Shown: positions 1 to 11,231 of the stretch, piece after piece
Position numbering within the stretch: the first letter of the stretch is position 1
How the letters are laid out: the number at the start of each line of letters is the position of its first letter
Assembly (NCBI GenBank): GCA_036023115.1
Contig: JAYKKT010000055.1
Span: 9,944,001 to 10,008,000 of the forward strand
Source: Brasenia schreberi
Lineage: Eukaryota > Streptophyta > Magnoliopsida > Nymphaeales > Cabombaceae
DNA: 64,000 nt
Reading direction: 5' to 3'
Program-made: the position numbers and the translations under genes
The notes under the pieces: generated by a model
Databases searched by the model: none
Told to the model about the DNA's origin: nothing
Seen by the model: only the letters and a program-made list of their open reading frames with translations

Positions 1-1900
1 CTTGGAGCGACAAAAAGTAAGGTACAAAACAATAAATGCAAAGACAATTAGTGCATATCGCAAACAAACCTAAGTGAAAGTTCCAAATCAATGATTAATG
101 TAGGTTTCATGAAGTTAATTTTTACATTTCTAACCCCCATTTTGCCTATGTCTCTAACATCTCCTTAAAGAGCTTTTTGAGCCTCATTCAAAAAGATGGG
201 ATCGAGCTAGCGAAAGACAAGCCGTGGGGCAAGGAGATGGACCACGTCGAGTCAAGGCGCTTCTTCATCAAAGATCAAGTCAAGTGGATAGCATCACCAA
301 ACCTAACCTACCTAAATTTGACTAAGACCTAGACTTGATTCACCTGGGCTAACCATGACTCATGGGCTAGTCCTAATCAAACGACCTTAACCCGACCAAG
401 GAGAATTTTCCTAGCCATGTCCACCCTACATCCTTTTGCTAAACATTAATTAAAGCTCAATACCTAGCCTTGATCAAATGGGATGGGCCACATCAAGTTG
501 AAGGCAACCGGTTACACTTGGAGACGTCTAGGACCTTGAAGATTGGGAGATTGGGGCATTGAAGTGTTGCACCTTAAGCTTGGGCATTCGTGAGTTCCCC
601 TAAGGAAGAGTGGAGAGAGAGGAAGAGAGTGTAGAAATTAGGCAAAGTGCTGCAAATTTTGGAGAGTTTGAGTGAGAAAACAAGAGAGAAGAAAGGAGAA
701 AGGTGAGGGTCATGCACCACATTTGGGAGCCGATCCTTGAGGAATCCGTGTAAGTATCCTTCTCCTTTGATTCATCTCCATCTCTTCTTCATATTCAATT
801 CAAAAGGGGTTATATTAATGGAGCTTTGTCTCCCCCCATGATGTAATAAGAAGTAGATGTGCTGAAATTTTTATTTTTTGCTTATGCACTCTATATGTTT
901 GTGTTCTTCATTCTACCTCTCTATATGTTATAAACACTATATATCTTCTAATCCCCTCTATGCTTAAGCTAATATATATTTCCGTTCCTTTTTCTTCAGC
1001 AATTTAATTTGGGACGTTGTGTTGTTGCATTTTAATTCGGGTGAGTTTGCATCATGTATGTTGTAAAAACCAGAAAATATTATTTCGGTATCCCTGCATA
1101 TGTTGATTGCTTTATTTTTAATTACCAAACCGCTGCTCCGATCACTCTGAAATTTTGCACACTTTATATACACACAAACCACTTGTAATAAAAAATTTAA
1201 GAATTTTAGGGTCGTGCAATCACGTATTAAAAGTTGTGTAAGATCAGGAAAATTTCAGAAAACTTTCTGTCAACTCTATTTTCCTATAACAGAGCCTGTG
1301 TATTCATCCCATAACCCTATATGTAGTTGTCCAAAATCAGGGATTCTTGGTTCATTGGAAAGCTGATATTCATAGCTTTCCAACAAGACCAAGTTCACTA
1401 AATTTGGAGTTCTGAGTACCGAGATACAAACCTATCTTTGGGTCTTTATATTTCTATGACAGAACAATTTCTGGTGTTTGAGCAGAGGCACTTTGTCGAT
1501 TTAATTCTGCATCATCCTAACCCAAAATTTCAAACCAAAAAGTATCTTAGAATCTCCACATTTCAGGATCTGTCATGTACATGTTTCATGAATTTTGGAG
1601 GTCTCTAAGTCACTCAAAAAAATTCGGGAAACAAGCTCTAAAAACATAACCAGTTTCTGTTTTTCAGAACTTGTTGATTTTAAACTTCAAAACCAAGTGC
1701 ACTAGTCTATTCGTCAAAACCTTATTTTCATGTGGATTTGAAACTTCACCTACCTATTTGAAATCCTAAAAGCGCTTAAGCTGACCCTTGAACATCGGTT
1801 CAAAAAGGCCTAAAGCGAAAAAATCCCGCTTAGCCACAATCGTCAAGTCATATTTAAAATTTTGCTAGTTTTTGAAAACTAGCTGGCACGCTCGCGCACG
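1..1900. repeat. Putative LTR-retrotransposon LTR/leader sequence, no gene
   Basis: No credible coding frame is present; the open frames are short and stop-rich. Around 1330-1440 the text runs through a 'pasted gaaagct...gctttcc' mini-palindrome and phrases of the kind often met in long plant gypsy LTRs, and 590-770 is a purine-rich leader-like stretch ending in a possible splice donor. I infer old LTR-retroelement sequence, but saw no second LTR, primer-binding site or target duplication in the window. Confidence 0.3.
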
Positions 1901-3881
1901 AAGTAGTGTTGAAAGGATTACTTCAAGTCTCTACATATATTTGGAGTGAAATTTTCATATCTACAGTCATCTCATCAAGATTAATGAATCTAAACTAAAT
2001 GGCAATATCATTGAGAGACAAAGAAATAAGATGAATTTGGCTTAAAGTCGTCCCTAATAGATATGATACAATCAATTGTAAGGAAAAATAGGCAAATCCA
2101 AGTTTTGGAAAACAAGTTAATCTAAACTACAAAAATTATAGCATGCCTCCTAACAAATGTGTTGATCCATTGTTCCAAAACACTTTGAAAGCATATTAGC
2201 TTAATGATAAACTATGACCAAGAAAAGCTAGGCAAAGCAATAGCTTTATAAGACATAATGGCAAAAATATACCATTCATATTCATTGTTAACTTTTGTAC
2301 CACAAATACAATCATAAATTATAAAACTTCAACAACAAAAAAACCTAATGTTCCTCATTTGATGAAGTCATCTCAAGAGAGATGTAAATAGAGTTTAGAA
2401 ATAATAAAAGCCCAATCAATTAGAAAATCAAGGTTGACATCATCGATAGGCAAACCAATTATTACCCAATTATCTAAACTTGTTAAGGATGTCATCCTAA
2501 AAGGGAATTACAAATAATTATGCAAAATACAAAAGTTAGTCGTCGAAGTAAATGGCCAAACAAGATAATATAATCAAGTAATAGATACCACATTTCATCC
2601 AAACATATGCTTATGTTCTTCTACACAAACTAACCACTCAACGTAATGATTAGTTGATAGCCAAAAATAGGTAAAGTTGGGCATCAAGGTAGGTAACAAG
2701 GAGTTAAGGTAGAACTCAAGAAGACCATTTGTTGATATGATAGGAGGAAGACAGTGTTAGAATCAAAAGTCATGGATGTAAAAAAAAATTTGTTGATATA
2801 AGAATTTGCAAGAAAGCAAGAGAAAGAATATAGAACTTCAACCTTTATAAAACCCCAAACGATACTTAGAAAGAAAAAAATCTCAAAAATTATGCAAATA
2901 AAGAGACTTTTTTAACATTTGAGGTTGATAGATATATGACATACATCCTCAAAAGCAACTCTAAACATAAGGTCACAAGGGGGTGATACTGAAAAATCAA
3001 AGGGATACGTGACAATCTCTTAACAAACTTTAAAAGGGATATCAATTTAGGCCCACAACATAGATGAGCCCCAAGGTATAGTGATGACAGCTAGCAAACC
3101 ATACCTAGCATTATAGCATAAGTTATTGAAAATAATGCACAAAGAGAACAAATTCAATGGTTGCTGCCTCCAAAGGCATACTACTATTCAAGCATAGATC
3201 CCAATCAATCACATTGCAACCCTTTGTTCTGATCTTGCTTTTTTCTTCCTTTTCTCAAAAGCAATCCTAACTTAGCTTACCAACATTTTTCTACAACACA
3301 ACAATAAAACACATTGCCTTTCTCATCGCATCATTCTCTTTGCTTGAGCACATTACAACCAAAATACACTCAGCTTCCCGAAAACACATTTATATCACCT
3401 ACAACCTTAACCATCTTCCTCTTTGAGAATAAGAGTCAAGTTCTTAACATATCCCATAGCTTAACCAAGATTTTCTAAAAGTGTTTCTGAATTGTGTCAC
3501 CACTTTAACAATAATAATTATGAACAATACCAAAGATTGTGAGTTCAACATGATCTTGAGAAACAACAATAAAATTTGTAGTCTCTTGTAAGCTCAAACA
3601 AGGTGAACTATAAACAACACAAGTTCATCAAGAAACAAGCAAAATATAAGGAGAGAGAGAGAGAGAGAGTATAGAGTATAAACAACACAACTATAAACAT
3701 TATTGATGACTACATATAAGGAGAGAGAGAGTGTGTGTATATTAAAAATATAATGTCTTTTGATGCATAATCTTCCATAAATATCTCCATGACAAAAGAT
3801 TTAAATTACTTTACTCAATGCACATGATGCATTAATACAAAAGTATAGAATACTTTTAATTTGAATCTTCACCATTAATCT
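1901..3881. other. AT-rich intergenic sequence, no gene seen
   Basis: About 2 kb of AT-rich sequence without a convincing coding frame on either strand. It holds a short GA microsatellite near 3650-3669. The phrase ataaacaacacaa followed by aaggagagagag occurs twice (about 3613-3669 and 3680-3731), which suggests a small local duplication. Nothing else is recognisable. Confidence 0.5.
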
Positions 3882-3903
3882 CAAAAATCAAACAATATAA
3901 ATA

Positions 3904-6136
3904 CAACAACAACAACTAAGCCTTTTCCCATACTAGACGGGGTCAACTACATGGATTCTTTATTTCCACAGATCCCTATCATGTACCATATTAGCAGTTA
4001 ACTCACAATAAGCTAGATCATTCTTTATTGTTTCTTTCAAACACTTTTGTGGTCGTCCTCTAGCTCTTTTAATACTTTCCAAATTTAGTTTTTCATATCT
4101 TTTAGATGTTCTTTTGATCTTTTTATATGTCCAAACCATCTTAAACAATATTCTCTCATTTTATCTTTTATTGGTGTCACTCTTAATTTGTTTCTAATAA
4201 CCTCATTATGTATACGGTCTTTTCTTGTATAACCACTCATCCATCTCAACATCTTCATTTATGACACAGACATCTTTTGTACATGTTGATGATTAACTGC
4301 CCAACACTCAAAACCATAAAATATGAAAGGTCTAATTGCTACTTTATAATATTTACCTTTTCACTTTAATGGTATCTTCTTATCATAAAGAATTCTTTTT
4401 CATTTTAACCAACCAACATTAATTTTATGCATAACATCTCTATCAACTCATCCATCACTTTGAAAAATTGATCCTAGGTATTTAAAACTTTCCTTTTGGG
4501 GGATGCAATGTGTGCCAATTTTAATTTCTATGTCCTCTGAAGTAGCCAAATGATCAAACTTACATTCCATATATTCTGTCTTTGTTCTACTAAGTCGGAG
4601 GCCTTTGCTTTCTAATGTTTCTCTCTATAGATCCAATTTTCTGTTAATTTTTTCCTTAGACTCCTCTACTAATATAATGTCATATACAAATAACATACAC
4701 CAAGGTACTTCATCTTGAATATGTTTTGTTAACTCACCAATCACCATTATAAAAAAGTATGGACTTAAAGTTGATCCTTGATGTAACCCAATATTAACTT
4801 CAAAAAAGTTTGTCATTCCTTCGTGTGTCCTCACACATGTTTTTGCATCATCATACATGTTTCTTATAAGGTTAATGTATGTCAATGGGATACCTCTTTT
4901 TTCCAAAGTTCTCCAAAGAACCTCCCTCAGTACTTTATCATAAGCTTTTTCTAGATCAATAAATATCATGAGAAGGTCTTTCTTTTTTACTCTAAAATAT
5001 TCCATAAGACATCTCAAAAGGTGAATCACTTCAACAGTAAATCTACCTAACATGAATCCAAATTGGTTCTTTATTTTACTTGATACTTGTTTTAACCTAC
5101 GTTCGATAATTCTCTCACAATTTCATAGTATGGCTCATTAACTTGATACCTTGATAATTCATACAATTTTATGTCTCCCTTGTTCTTATATATGGGTATA
5201 AGTGTACTTGCTCTCCATTTCTCAGGCACCTTTTGGTGTTTCCATATTTCATTAAATAGTCTTGTGAGCCAAGTGATTCTTATTTCTCCTAATATTTTCC
5301 AAACTTTTATAAGAATATTATCTGGTCCTACCGATTTACCACCCTTCATACGTTTAAGAGTTTCTTTCACTTCATTCTTTTAAATATATTTATAAAAATT
5401 ATGGTTTATATACTTTTATGATTTGACTAACTCACCTAACTTAATACTAACATCTTTATTTTCATTAAAAAGTTTATAAAAATAGTTTTTCTGTCTATTT
5501 CTTGTATCATCATTTGCCACTAGAATTTTTTTATCCTTGTCTTTAATACATTTAACATAATTTAGATCTTTAGTTTTCTTATCTCTGCTCTAACTATCCT
5601 AAAAATATCTTTTTTACCTTCTTTTGAGTTGAGTTTTTTATATAACTCCTAAATTTTAGCTTTTTCTTTAATGACAATCTTTTTCGCTTCTTTCTTTACT
5701 TTCTTATAAGCTTCTAAAGTTTCACTGATTTCTTAACATAATATAATTTGTAACATGCCCTCTAAATTTTAGCTTTTTTTTGTGTCGATACACCTTCTTT
5801 AAATACACCTAATACATCTTTCACCACTTTCCTAATATGCATAGCCATATTATTCCACATATCACAAGATATACCAACATAATTCCAAACATCTCCTTGA
5901 AGGACTTTCTATTTAAACATATATCTTCTTTCTCGCTTTTAAAGTTCCACCATTTAATCCGATTAGCTCGATACACTCTTTTCTTTTTTGTCCATCTTTT
6001 TATTTGTAAATCCATAATTAAAAGTCAATGTTGGGTGGATTACCTTTGCATTGCCGGTCCCAAACCCGAATACAGGAAGAGGGTTGTATTAGGCCAACTA
6101 AAGTAAAACTTCGTTAGACTTTTATAACATGGATTA
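3904..6136 (-). mobile_element. RTE-clade LINE, copy 1, 5' end inverted (twin-priming structure)
   Basis: Non-LTR retrotransposon closely related to the copy at 11194-14475. The body lies on the minus strand and ends in the family's 3' tail, whose sense strand reads aaaaggcttagttgttgttg (plus strand 3904-3930). Decayed reverse-transcriptase frames lie at 5370-4625, and an endonuclease/RT linker frame at 6015-5821. At about 6037 homology to the body stops. The next 100 bp (about 6038-6136) is the element's 5' leader in the opposite orientation, homologous to 14457-14350 of copy 2. The endonuclease region is missing. A 22-bp direct repeat flanks the whole unit (3882-3903 and 6137-6158), so the inversion happened during a single integration. 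Multiple stops and frameshifts make it non-coding. Confidence 0.9.
4625..5370 (-). pseudogene. RTE reverse-transcriptase fragments (copy 1)
   Basis: Two broken minus-strand frames (5370-5092 and 5053-4625) match the reverse transcriptase of copy 2 almost residue for residue. Visible blocks are GKSVGPDNI (finger region), [11 protein letters not shown] (first catalytic Asp, motif A), [11 protein letters not shown] (motif B) and LFVYDIILV at the motif C site. Motif C should read (F/Y)xDD; here the first Asp is Tyr. A frame break separates the two pieces and the fingers are further decayed. This is not a functional enzyme. Confidence 0.85.
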
Positions 6137-6158
6137 CAAAAATCAAACAATATAAATA

Positions 6159-7012
6159 ATTATATAAAATTATACACCAAAAGGGACATTATTCACTTCA
6201 CATTATATATGTGTGTACAAGTGTATTTATATAAAATATACCAAGTATATATTTTATATGAAATATAGTCACTTCTAATTTAATAATATAGAATATCATA
6301 AAATAAATGTCTTACATAAATATATAATATTTAACCCTCTTTTTTTGAATTACTTTTTATAAGTTGAAGTGGGGCAAGACAACGCAAGTCAAGTTGTATC
6401 AAGTGAGTGTAGGGTTTGATCCTCAAGACCCACAGAAAGGCAGGGTGAAAACCGACCCTACCCTACCTCATTGCGATCCCTAGCTTGTCCCAAACTTTCA
6501 ACCTGGTTCCCGTTGATTGTATAATATGCTATATACAACCGATAACGGGTATGCTTCCTCGAGTTCAATGTTTACCCTTGCCTTCTAAGTCGTATTGTCA
6601 AACACAAATGGCCTATATAACTAGTGGCTATCTACTCCTGCGGCATTACTGGTCAGCCATCCACAAGATATGAGCAAGAGAATGCAATTAGTTGCTCACT
6701 CACTGCTGTACTGAAATACTAAACCCACTTTAGTAGTTAGAGCAGCCAATGAAGCAGCAAATTTGCCAAATCCCTCGTTCATTAGCTTCCACCACTGAGT
6801 GAAAGATGGTGCATGCGCCAAGAAGCAAGACTAGAAGATGCTAGCTTGAGCTAACAAAGAAATAACATTGCAAATCACAACTAGAACTTAGAATTCCCAT
6901 ACCAAAAAACTCCATTAGAATAAAATGAGCATTTACAAGCAGAGATAAAATCCCCATTTCAAGTGACTATCAACTTTTCCTTTTTTCGATTAATGAGAAT
7001 GGTGTTCCTTGA
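6159..7012. other. Intergenic, includes 3' flank of the HMGB gene
   Basis: AT-rich to about 6350, then mixed sequence. There is no supported gene. The part nearest 7012 should hold the 3' UTR of the minus-strand HMGB gene; I could not place a definite polyadenylation site. Confidence 0.5.
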
Positions 7013-7870
7013 CTACTCCTCACCTCCCAAGCATTTTCCCTCGCCCTCATCTAAATCCACCTGCAGAAAAAGAAAATGCAGAAATTATCGCTAACAATCT
7101 AAGCTTAGAGGAAGCATGGACACAATAAAGTGCAAAGCATCATACGATCGGATTGCCACTGCTTTGGTTCTCCTTGGCCTTCTTGTATTCCTCTTTGAGT
7201 TGGGCAGCTGTATCAACGTACGGTTGCTTCTCCTGAAACCCAATAGATTGTGATATAATTAAGGGAACCTTGTTGACATCTGCCACTCTGGTGACAAAAA
7301 CAAGCCAGGCAATCCCAATCTGGAGTTCCTTTCTTTTTCTTTTTCTTTCTGACAGAGAAGATAGAGTTCTTTGTGCTTTGTTTTGTTAGCATATTGTTTG
7401 GCTTGCTTATTTAAGATTAACCAAACTCATAGAAGGTAAATACCGCTACCTTCTTAGACTTCGAAAATAGAAATGGCATTGGACAAAATATCACTTCGCT
7501 CATTAACTTTAAGTGCAGCTTTTCAGGGCAATTCGTGTCTCGAAAGTTCTATTCATGTTAAAAAAAGTTACCTCGTCAGTCATGGATTTCCATTTTTCGC
7601 CACCTTCTTTTGCAACCTTCCCACAACCCAAAAGCAATTCATCAGCAAACACAAGAGTTAGAGTAACAGGCTTAAATAGCCAGAGATCTTTCAATAAGGT
7701 ACGTGGAGAATTCCTCACCCTTTTCACATTCTTTGCGTCATCAGGGTTCTCCTCTTTGAATTTCTTCCTGAAGTCATCCCTGCAATCATTCACCTTTTGC
7801 ATCAAGGGGAAAAAGACAGACTCTCGCGAACACGTCCATAACAACCACAACCGACTCACACGCGCACATA

Positions 7871-7946
<76 letters not shown>

Positions 7947-8660
7947 CATGAACAAGAAGAATGAGCTTGGTGAGCGTTTGGGCATGTTGGGATCTTTTTC
8001 TTTCTTCTCTTTCTTCGGCTTTTTCTCTTTCTGCCCCGAACTCACAGCCCTCTTCCTGCAAAACCATAATGAAAACGCACCAAATCCCAATTTCAGAAAA
8101 TAGAATCATAAGAAACTTATCACCATTTTCTCCAACTCATTGAATAATAAAGTTGAAACCATAAACCAACAAACCTTTCAGTCTGCTTTTTCACCTCTGT
8201 AACCCGTTCTTCTATCTGCGACTCTGCAACCCCAAAAGAAATGCATTCAAGATCCAATCACGGGGCCATAACAGGGTGAGTGCATTGCATTTAACTACAG
8301 TTTATAAATCAATAAGGCATACCGAACTTCATTTTGATGCTGGCATCGAGACTGCAGCTGTGCATATCAATCAGAACCACAGGAACGTCCTTATTGCACG
8401 CCTCACTGTTTTCCCATCGGCCAATCGATCCCAAAAGGAAAGAAGGGGAATAAAAAACGCAGAACAATAAGCAAAATGAATCCGAATCTCATGATGCATA
8501 ACTGATTTAGAAATTTCCAATATCGCAGAGAGAAAGAGAGAGAGTGGTCACACCATCTAGTGAAGGCACTACCATCCTTGGCGCGCTTGAGAGAGTTCGT
8601 GACCGCAGGCTCAGCATCAACTCGCTTCCGAGGCTTCGGAGGATTCATCGCCTTGCCCAT
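7013..8660 (-). CDS. HMGB-type HMG-box chromatin protein, 8 exons, 195 aa
   Basis: Predicted exons (plus coordinates, read right to left): 8660-8554, 8405-8323, 8223-8175, 8055-7948, 7779-7719, 7616-7572, 7232-7146, 7060-7013. All junctions are GT-AG and phases agree throughout. The start is the first true ATG in frame (8660); the frame upstream opens with a non-ATG codon. The N-terminus contains LKRAKDGSAF, then a Cys-containing block NKDVPVVLIDMHSCSLDA, the N-terminal signature of the plant HMGB6/7 subgroup. A Lys/Glu-rich linker (about residues 88-101) precedes one HMG box (about 102-172: SSFFLFM, DDFRKKFKEENPD, GGEKWKSMTDE, AAQLKEEYKKAK). The tail is short and only mildly acidic; family members usually have a longer acidic tail. 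Expected role: non-sequence-specific DNA bending in the nucleus. Exon 6 is the least certain; its acceptor was chosen by homology and phase. Confidence 0.85.
7873..7940. repeat. (AG)34 microsatellite in HMGB intron 4
   Basis: An uninterrupted 68-bp AG run (CT on the gene strand). It lies in intron 4 of the HMGB gene, starting about 7 nt after the 5' splice site at 7947/7948. It produces long spurious open frames of repeating Arg-Glu or Ser-Leu on both strands. Confidence 0.97.
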
Positions 8661-9179
8661 CTTCTCACAAAATATGCACACACAGAGAGAAAGAGAGCAG
8701 AGTGAATGAGGGATCCCCTGGTGGCTTTTGAAGAGAAGACGGAAGAAGTTTTGGAGTTTACCGCCACTAGAAGAGGAGGGAAAAGACGAAACTCCGACGC
8801 TTGCCCGCGTTTGAAATTGTGGAAGTTTTCTAGCCGTTGATGCGGAGATGTACGATCAGAATCTGCTCCCGCGCTTTCCCCATGTGGCGTTTTGGGCTTC
8901 CCGACCTCTTTTTGCCTGATTTGCTTCCGTCTCCCGCCTCTGGGACGTCTCGGATTAGCCTTGCCTTGCGATACGGTACGAAAGAAAACCGGAAAACGAT
9001 TCGCTTCCATTTGGCTGCAATTTTGCTTGGGTTATCTTGTTTTGGCTTCGCGACATGTTTAATAGCTTAAGAAAAGGAAAGGGAAAATGATTCTTGTAAT
9101 AGCCCGCGATAAAATAGAAGCAACCTAAACCCTGTAAAAGGGTCTCTGGGAGAGCAATACAAGAGCATCTAGATATGGC
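8661..9179. other. HMGB upstream region
   Basis: 5' flank of the minus-strand HMGB gene. A GA-rich stretch at 8680-8700 probably belongs to the 5' UTR. No clear TATA box was identified. The short open frames here on both strands have no recognisable content. Confidence 0.4.
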
Positions 9180-9600
9180 TGGTCCAGTTTTCCTGAAAGT
9201 AGGAAGTACTGGTCTCGCTTTTGGCTTGAAATCACTGGTTCTAATTCCAGTTGAGGTTTGCATCTTGGATGGCCCATATCAAGAAAAATAGGAAATAGAT
9301 AAATTCAAATAAAATGGAAATGTTGGTTTGAAACCGTTGTTTTAAGGTTCCTACCTGATTCTAATTCCATGAAAGGTGAAACTGAAACTGAACCAGGTAA
9401 TCCCTGATTACAAGTCCTGTTTGACCGGTTCCAATTCAAGCTGGTTCCCAACCGTATTGGGTTCCGATTGGAACTTCCAGGTTGGTTCATAACCTGCATG
9501 TCTACCAGCATCCACCAGGGCACTCTTTATAGCTGTCAATATAGCCGACCCTGGTCCAGCAACAGGACCCAGGGAAATGTGTGCCGGGCCAGTCAAGCCC
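9180..9600. repeat. Degenerate GGTTC/CAATTCC-type minisatellite
   Basis: Motifs built on ggttc, ctaattcca, ccggttccaattc, ggttccgattgg and aggttggttc recur at irregular spacing. This is simple-repeat-derived sequence with no gene. The remaining sequence to 10660 shows no supported feature. Confidence 0.45.
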
Positions 9601-10666
9601 ACATTTTACACGTAGCTAGTGCGTCCCTCACCCCCCAACCCCCCTCCAGAAAAAGAAGAAAAAAACACACACAACAATGAAAGATTTATAGTTGGTTCTT
9701 CCTAGACTTTCCAAGAGATCCCTTTACGCAAAGGACTGACTACAAGGAATTTTTTGATGAATCTCTAAGACGTCCATTCAAACCAATCTTTCGTTCTTCT
9801 CATTGGGGAAGAACAAGAAAATTGCAAGCTCATTATCTAGCTGCTGGTGGATTGTTAGCACAGCATGAAGTGATTTGTCATGCTCAAACTTGAGACGAGA
9901 ATTTGTGGAGATGATTTATGAATAAGAAGTGGTATTGCGTAAATGATTAAAACCACTCAAGCAACAACTACCAAACTGATATTGAGTTCACAACCCAAGC
10001 CCAAAGCTACTCATTTGGTGAGCAACAGCTAAGGCACAAAACTTTCACCAGAATATGAATTTGCAGCATGACATGATCTATAAAACAACCATTGCCATCT
10101 TCTCTTCATCGATTACACATGAGAACGTGGATTTTAAATATGGAAAGGATGTCTCCTAATACATTCATCTCTTCTACTAAAACACAGATGCAAGTAAAAT
10201 GACGAAGAGATCAATTGAGGTTTTAATTTGAGCGTGGTTTGATACTATTTCAGGTACTCTGTGCCCAAGTTTCATATGTTTTTTGTTGATCAGTCTGTAG
10301 GATTCTGAATCAGCTACAAGACTAGTTCACACAAGTTTATGTTCTTGCGAATCAAAAAAAAAATTATGTTCTCGAGTGGTTCCAGAAGTATAAGTAATGC
10401 AAATTTGTAGGAACCATCCAAACATCAGATAAAAAATTAATCAGGAAACAACACGAATATTTTTGGAAGATGCGCCGAAACAGACGTAAATGCAAAATTA
10501 AGAGCTGGGAAACAATGATCCAATTGAAGGGCTTCCCTAACAAGCTCAAAGATTTTATGAGTATATAAACAGTCACAATCCATATCTTTTGTGTTGAAAG
10601 GTAGAACCAGATTAGGATCCAACCAGTAAAGTAAGCCTCATCATACAATAAATATAGTAGGCAACA

Positions 10667-10891
10667 TTGATTCTTGGTTCCTATTATTTGTGTCATGTTA
10701 GCATCAATTCGAAAAATGAGACCGCGCTTCATTGTTTCCTTTCAACACTTTCGAGAGGCCTTCCTCCGTCTAACTTCTTACACCTTCCCGATGTTCTCCG
10801 GTCACCTCACCAAATTTCAAGCAGCAATGCAGTGTTAAAAGAAACTATTTTTGTGAAAGGCATTGCTAAAAGCAAGTATGGAGCATGTTAA
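10667..10891 (+). pseudogene. Possible exon fragment of an organellar RRM protein
   Basis: The plus-strand frame holds a Ser/Leu-rich, presequence-like stretch followed by LKETIFVKGIAKS and then a stop. ETIFVKGI resembles the first beta strand (RNP2) of an RRM such as those in small organellar RNA-binding proteins. No second exon carrying RNP1 was found downstream; an RTE LINE begins about 300 bp later. I see only this fragment. It may be an isolated or captured exon, or chance similarity. Confidence 0.25.
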
Positions 10892-11231
10892 AAAGGTATG
10901 GCACCAAAAAGATATTTTCACCATACAAGTTCCAATGCTTTATAAAACCACAACATGAAAAAAAAAGAAACATCCAGGAGCATGCCTGCGCGCCTAATCT
11001 GTAAGCCTTCTTCGTCCCTAAACAATATCGTTGCCCCACAAAATTACATAAAGATTGTGGAATTAACAAGGTCATTGCCTTGTAACCAGATAGACAATTA
11101 CAACAATGATATGGGAACCGTATTTGCTTCCTAGTGAGGGGTAACCAATAACATGCTTCAACATGAAAATAATCTCTCAGTGATTGGTGATTACAACAAC
11201 AACAACAACAACAACTAAGCCTTTTCCCATA

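Noticed and set aside
7509..8109. Long open frames on both strands with Ser-Leu or Arg-Glu runs
   Set aside because: They are read-through of the (AG)34 microsatellite and overlap HMGB exons in the wrong frames or continue into its introns.
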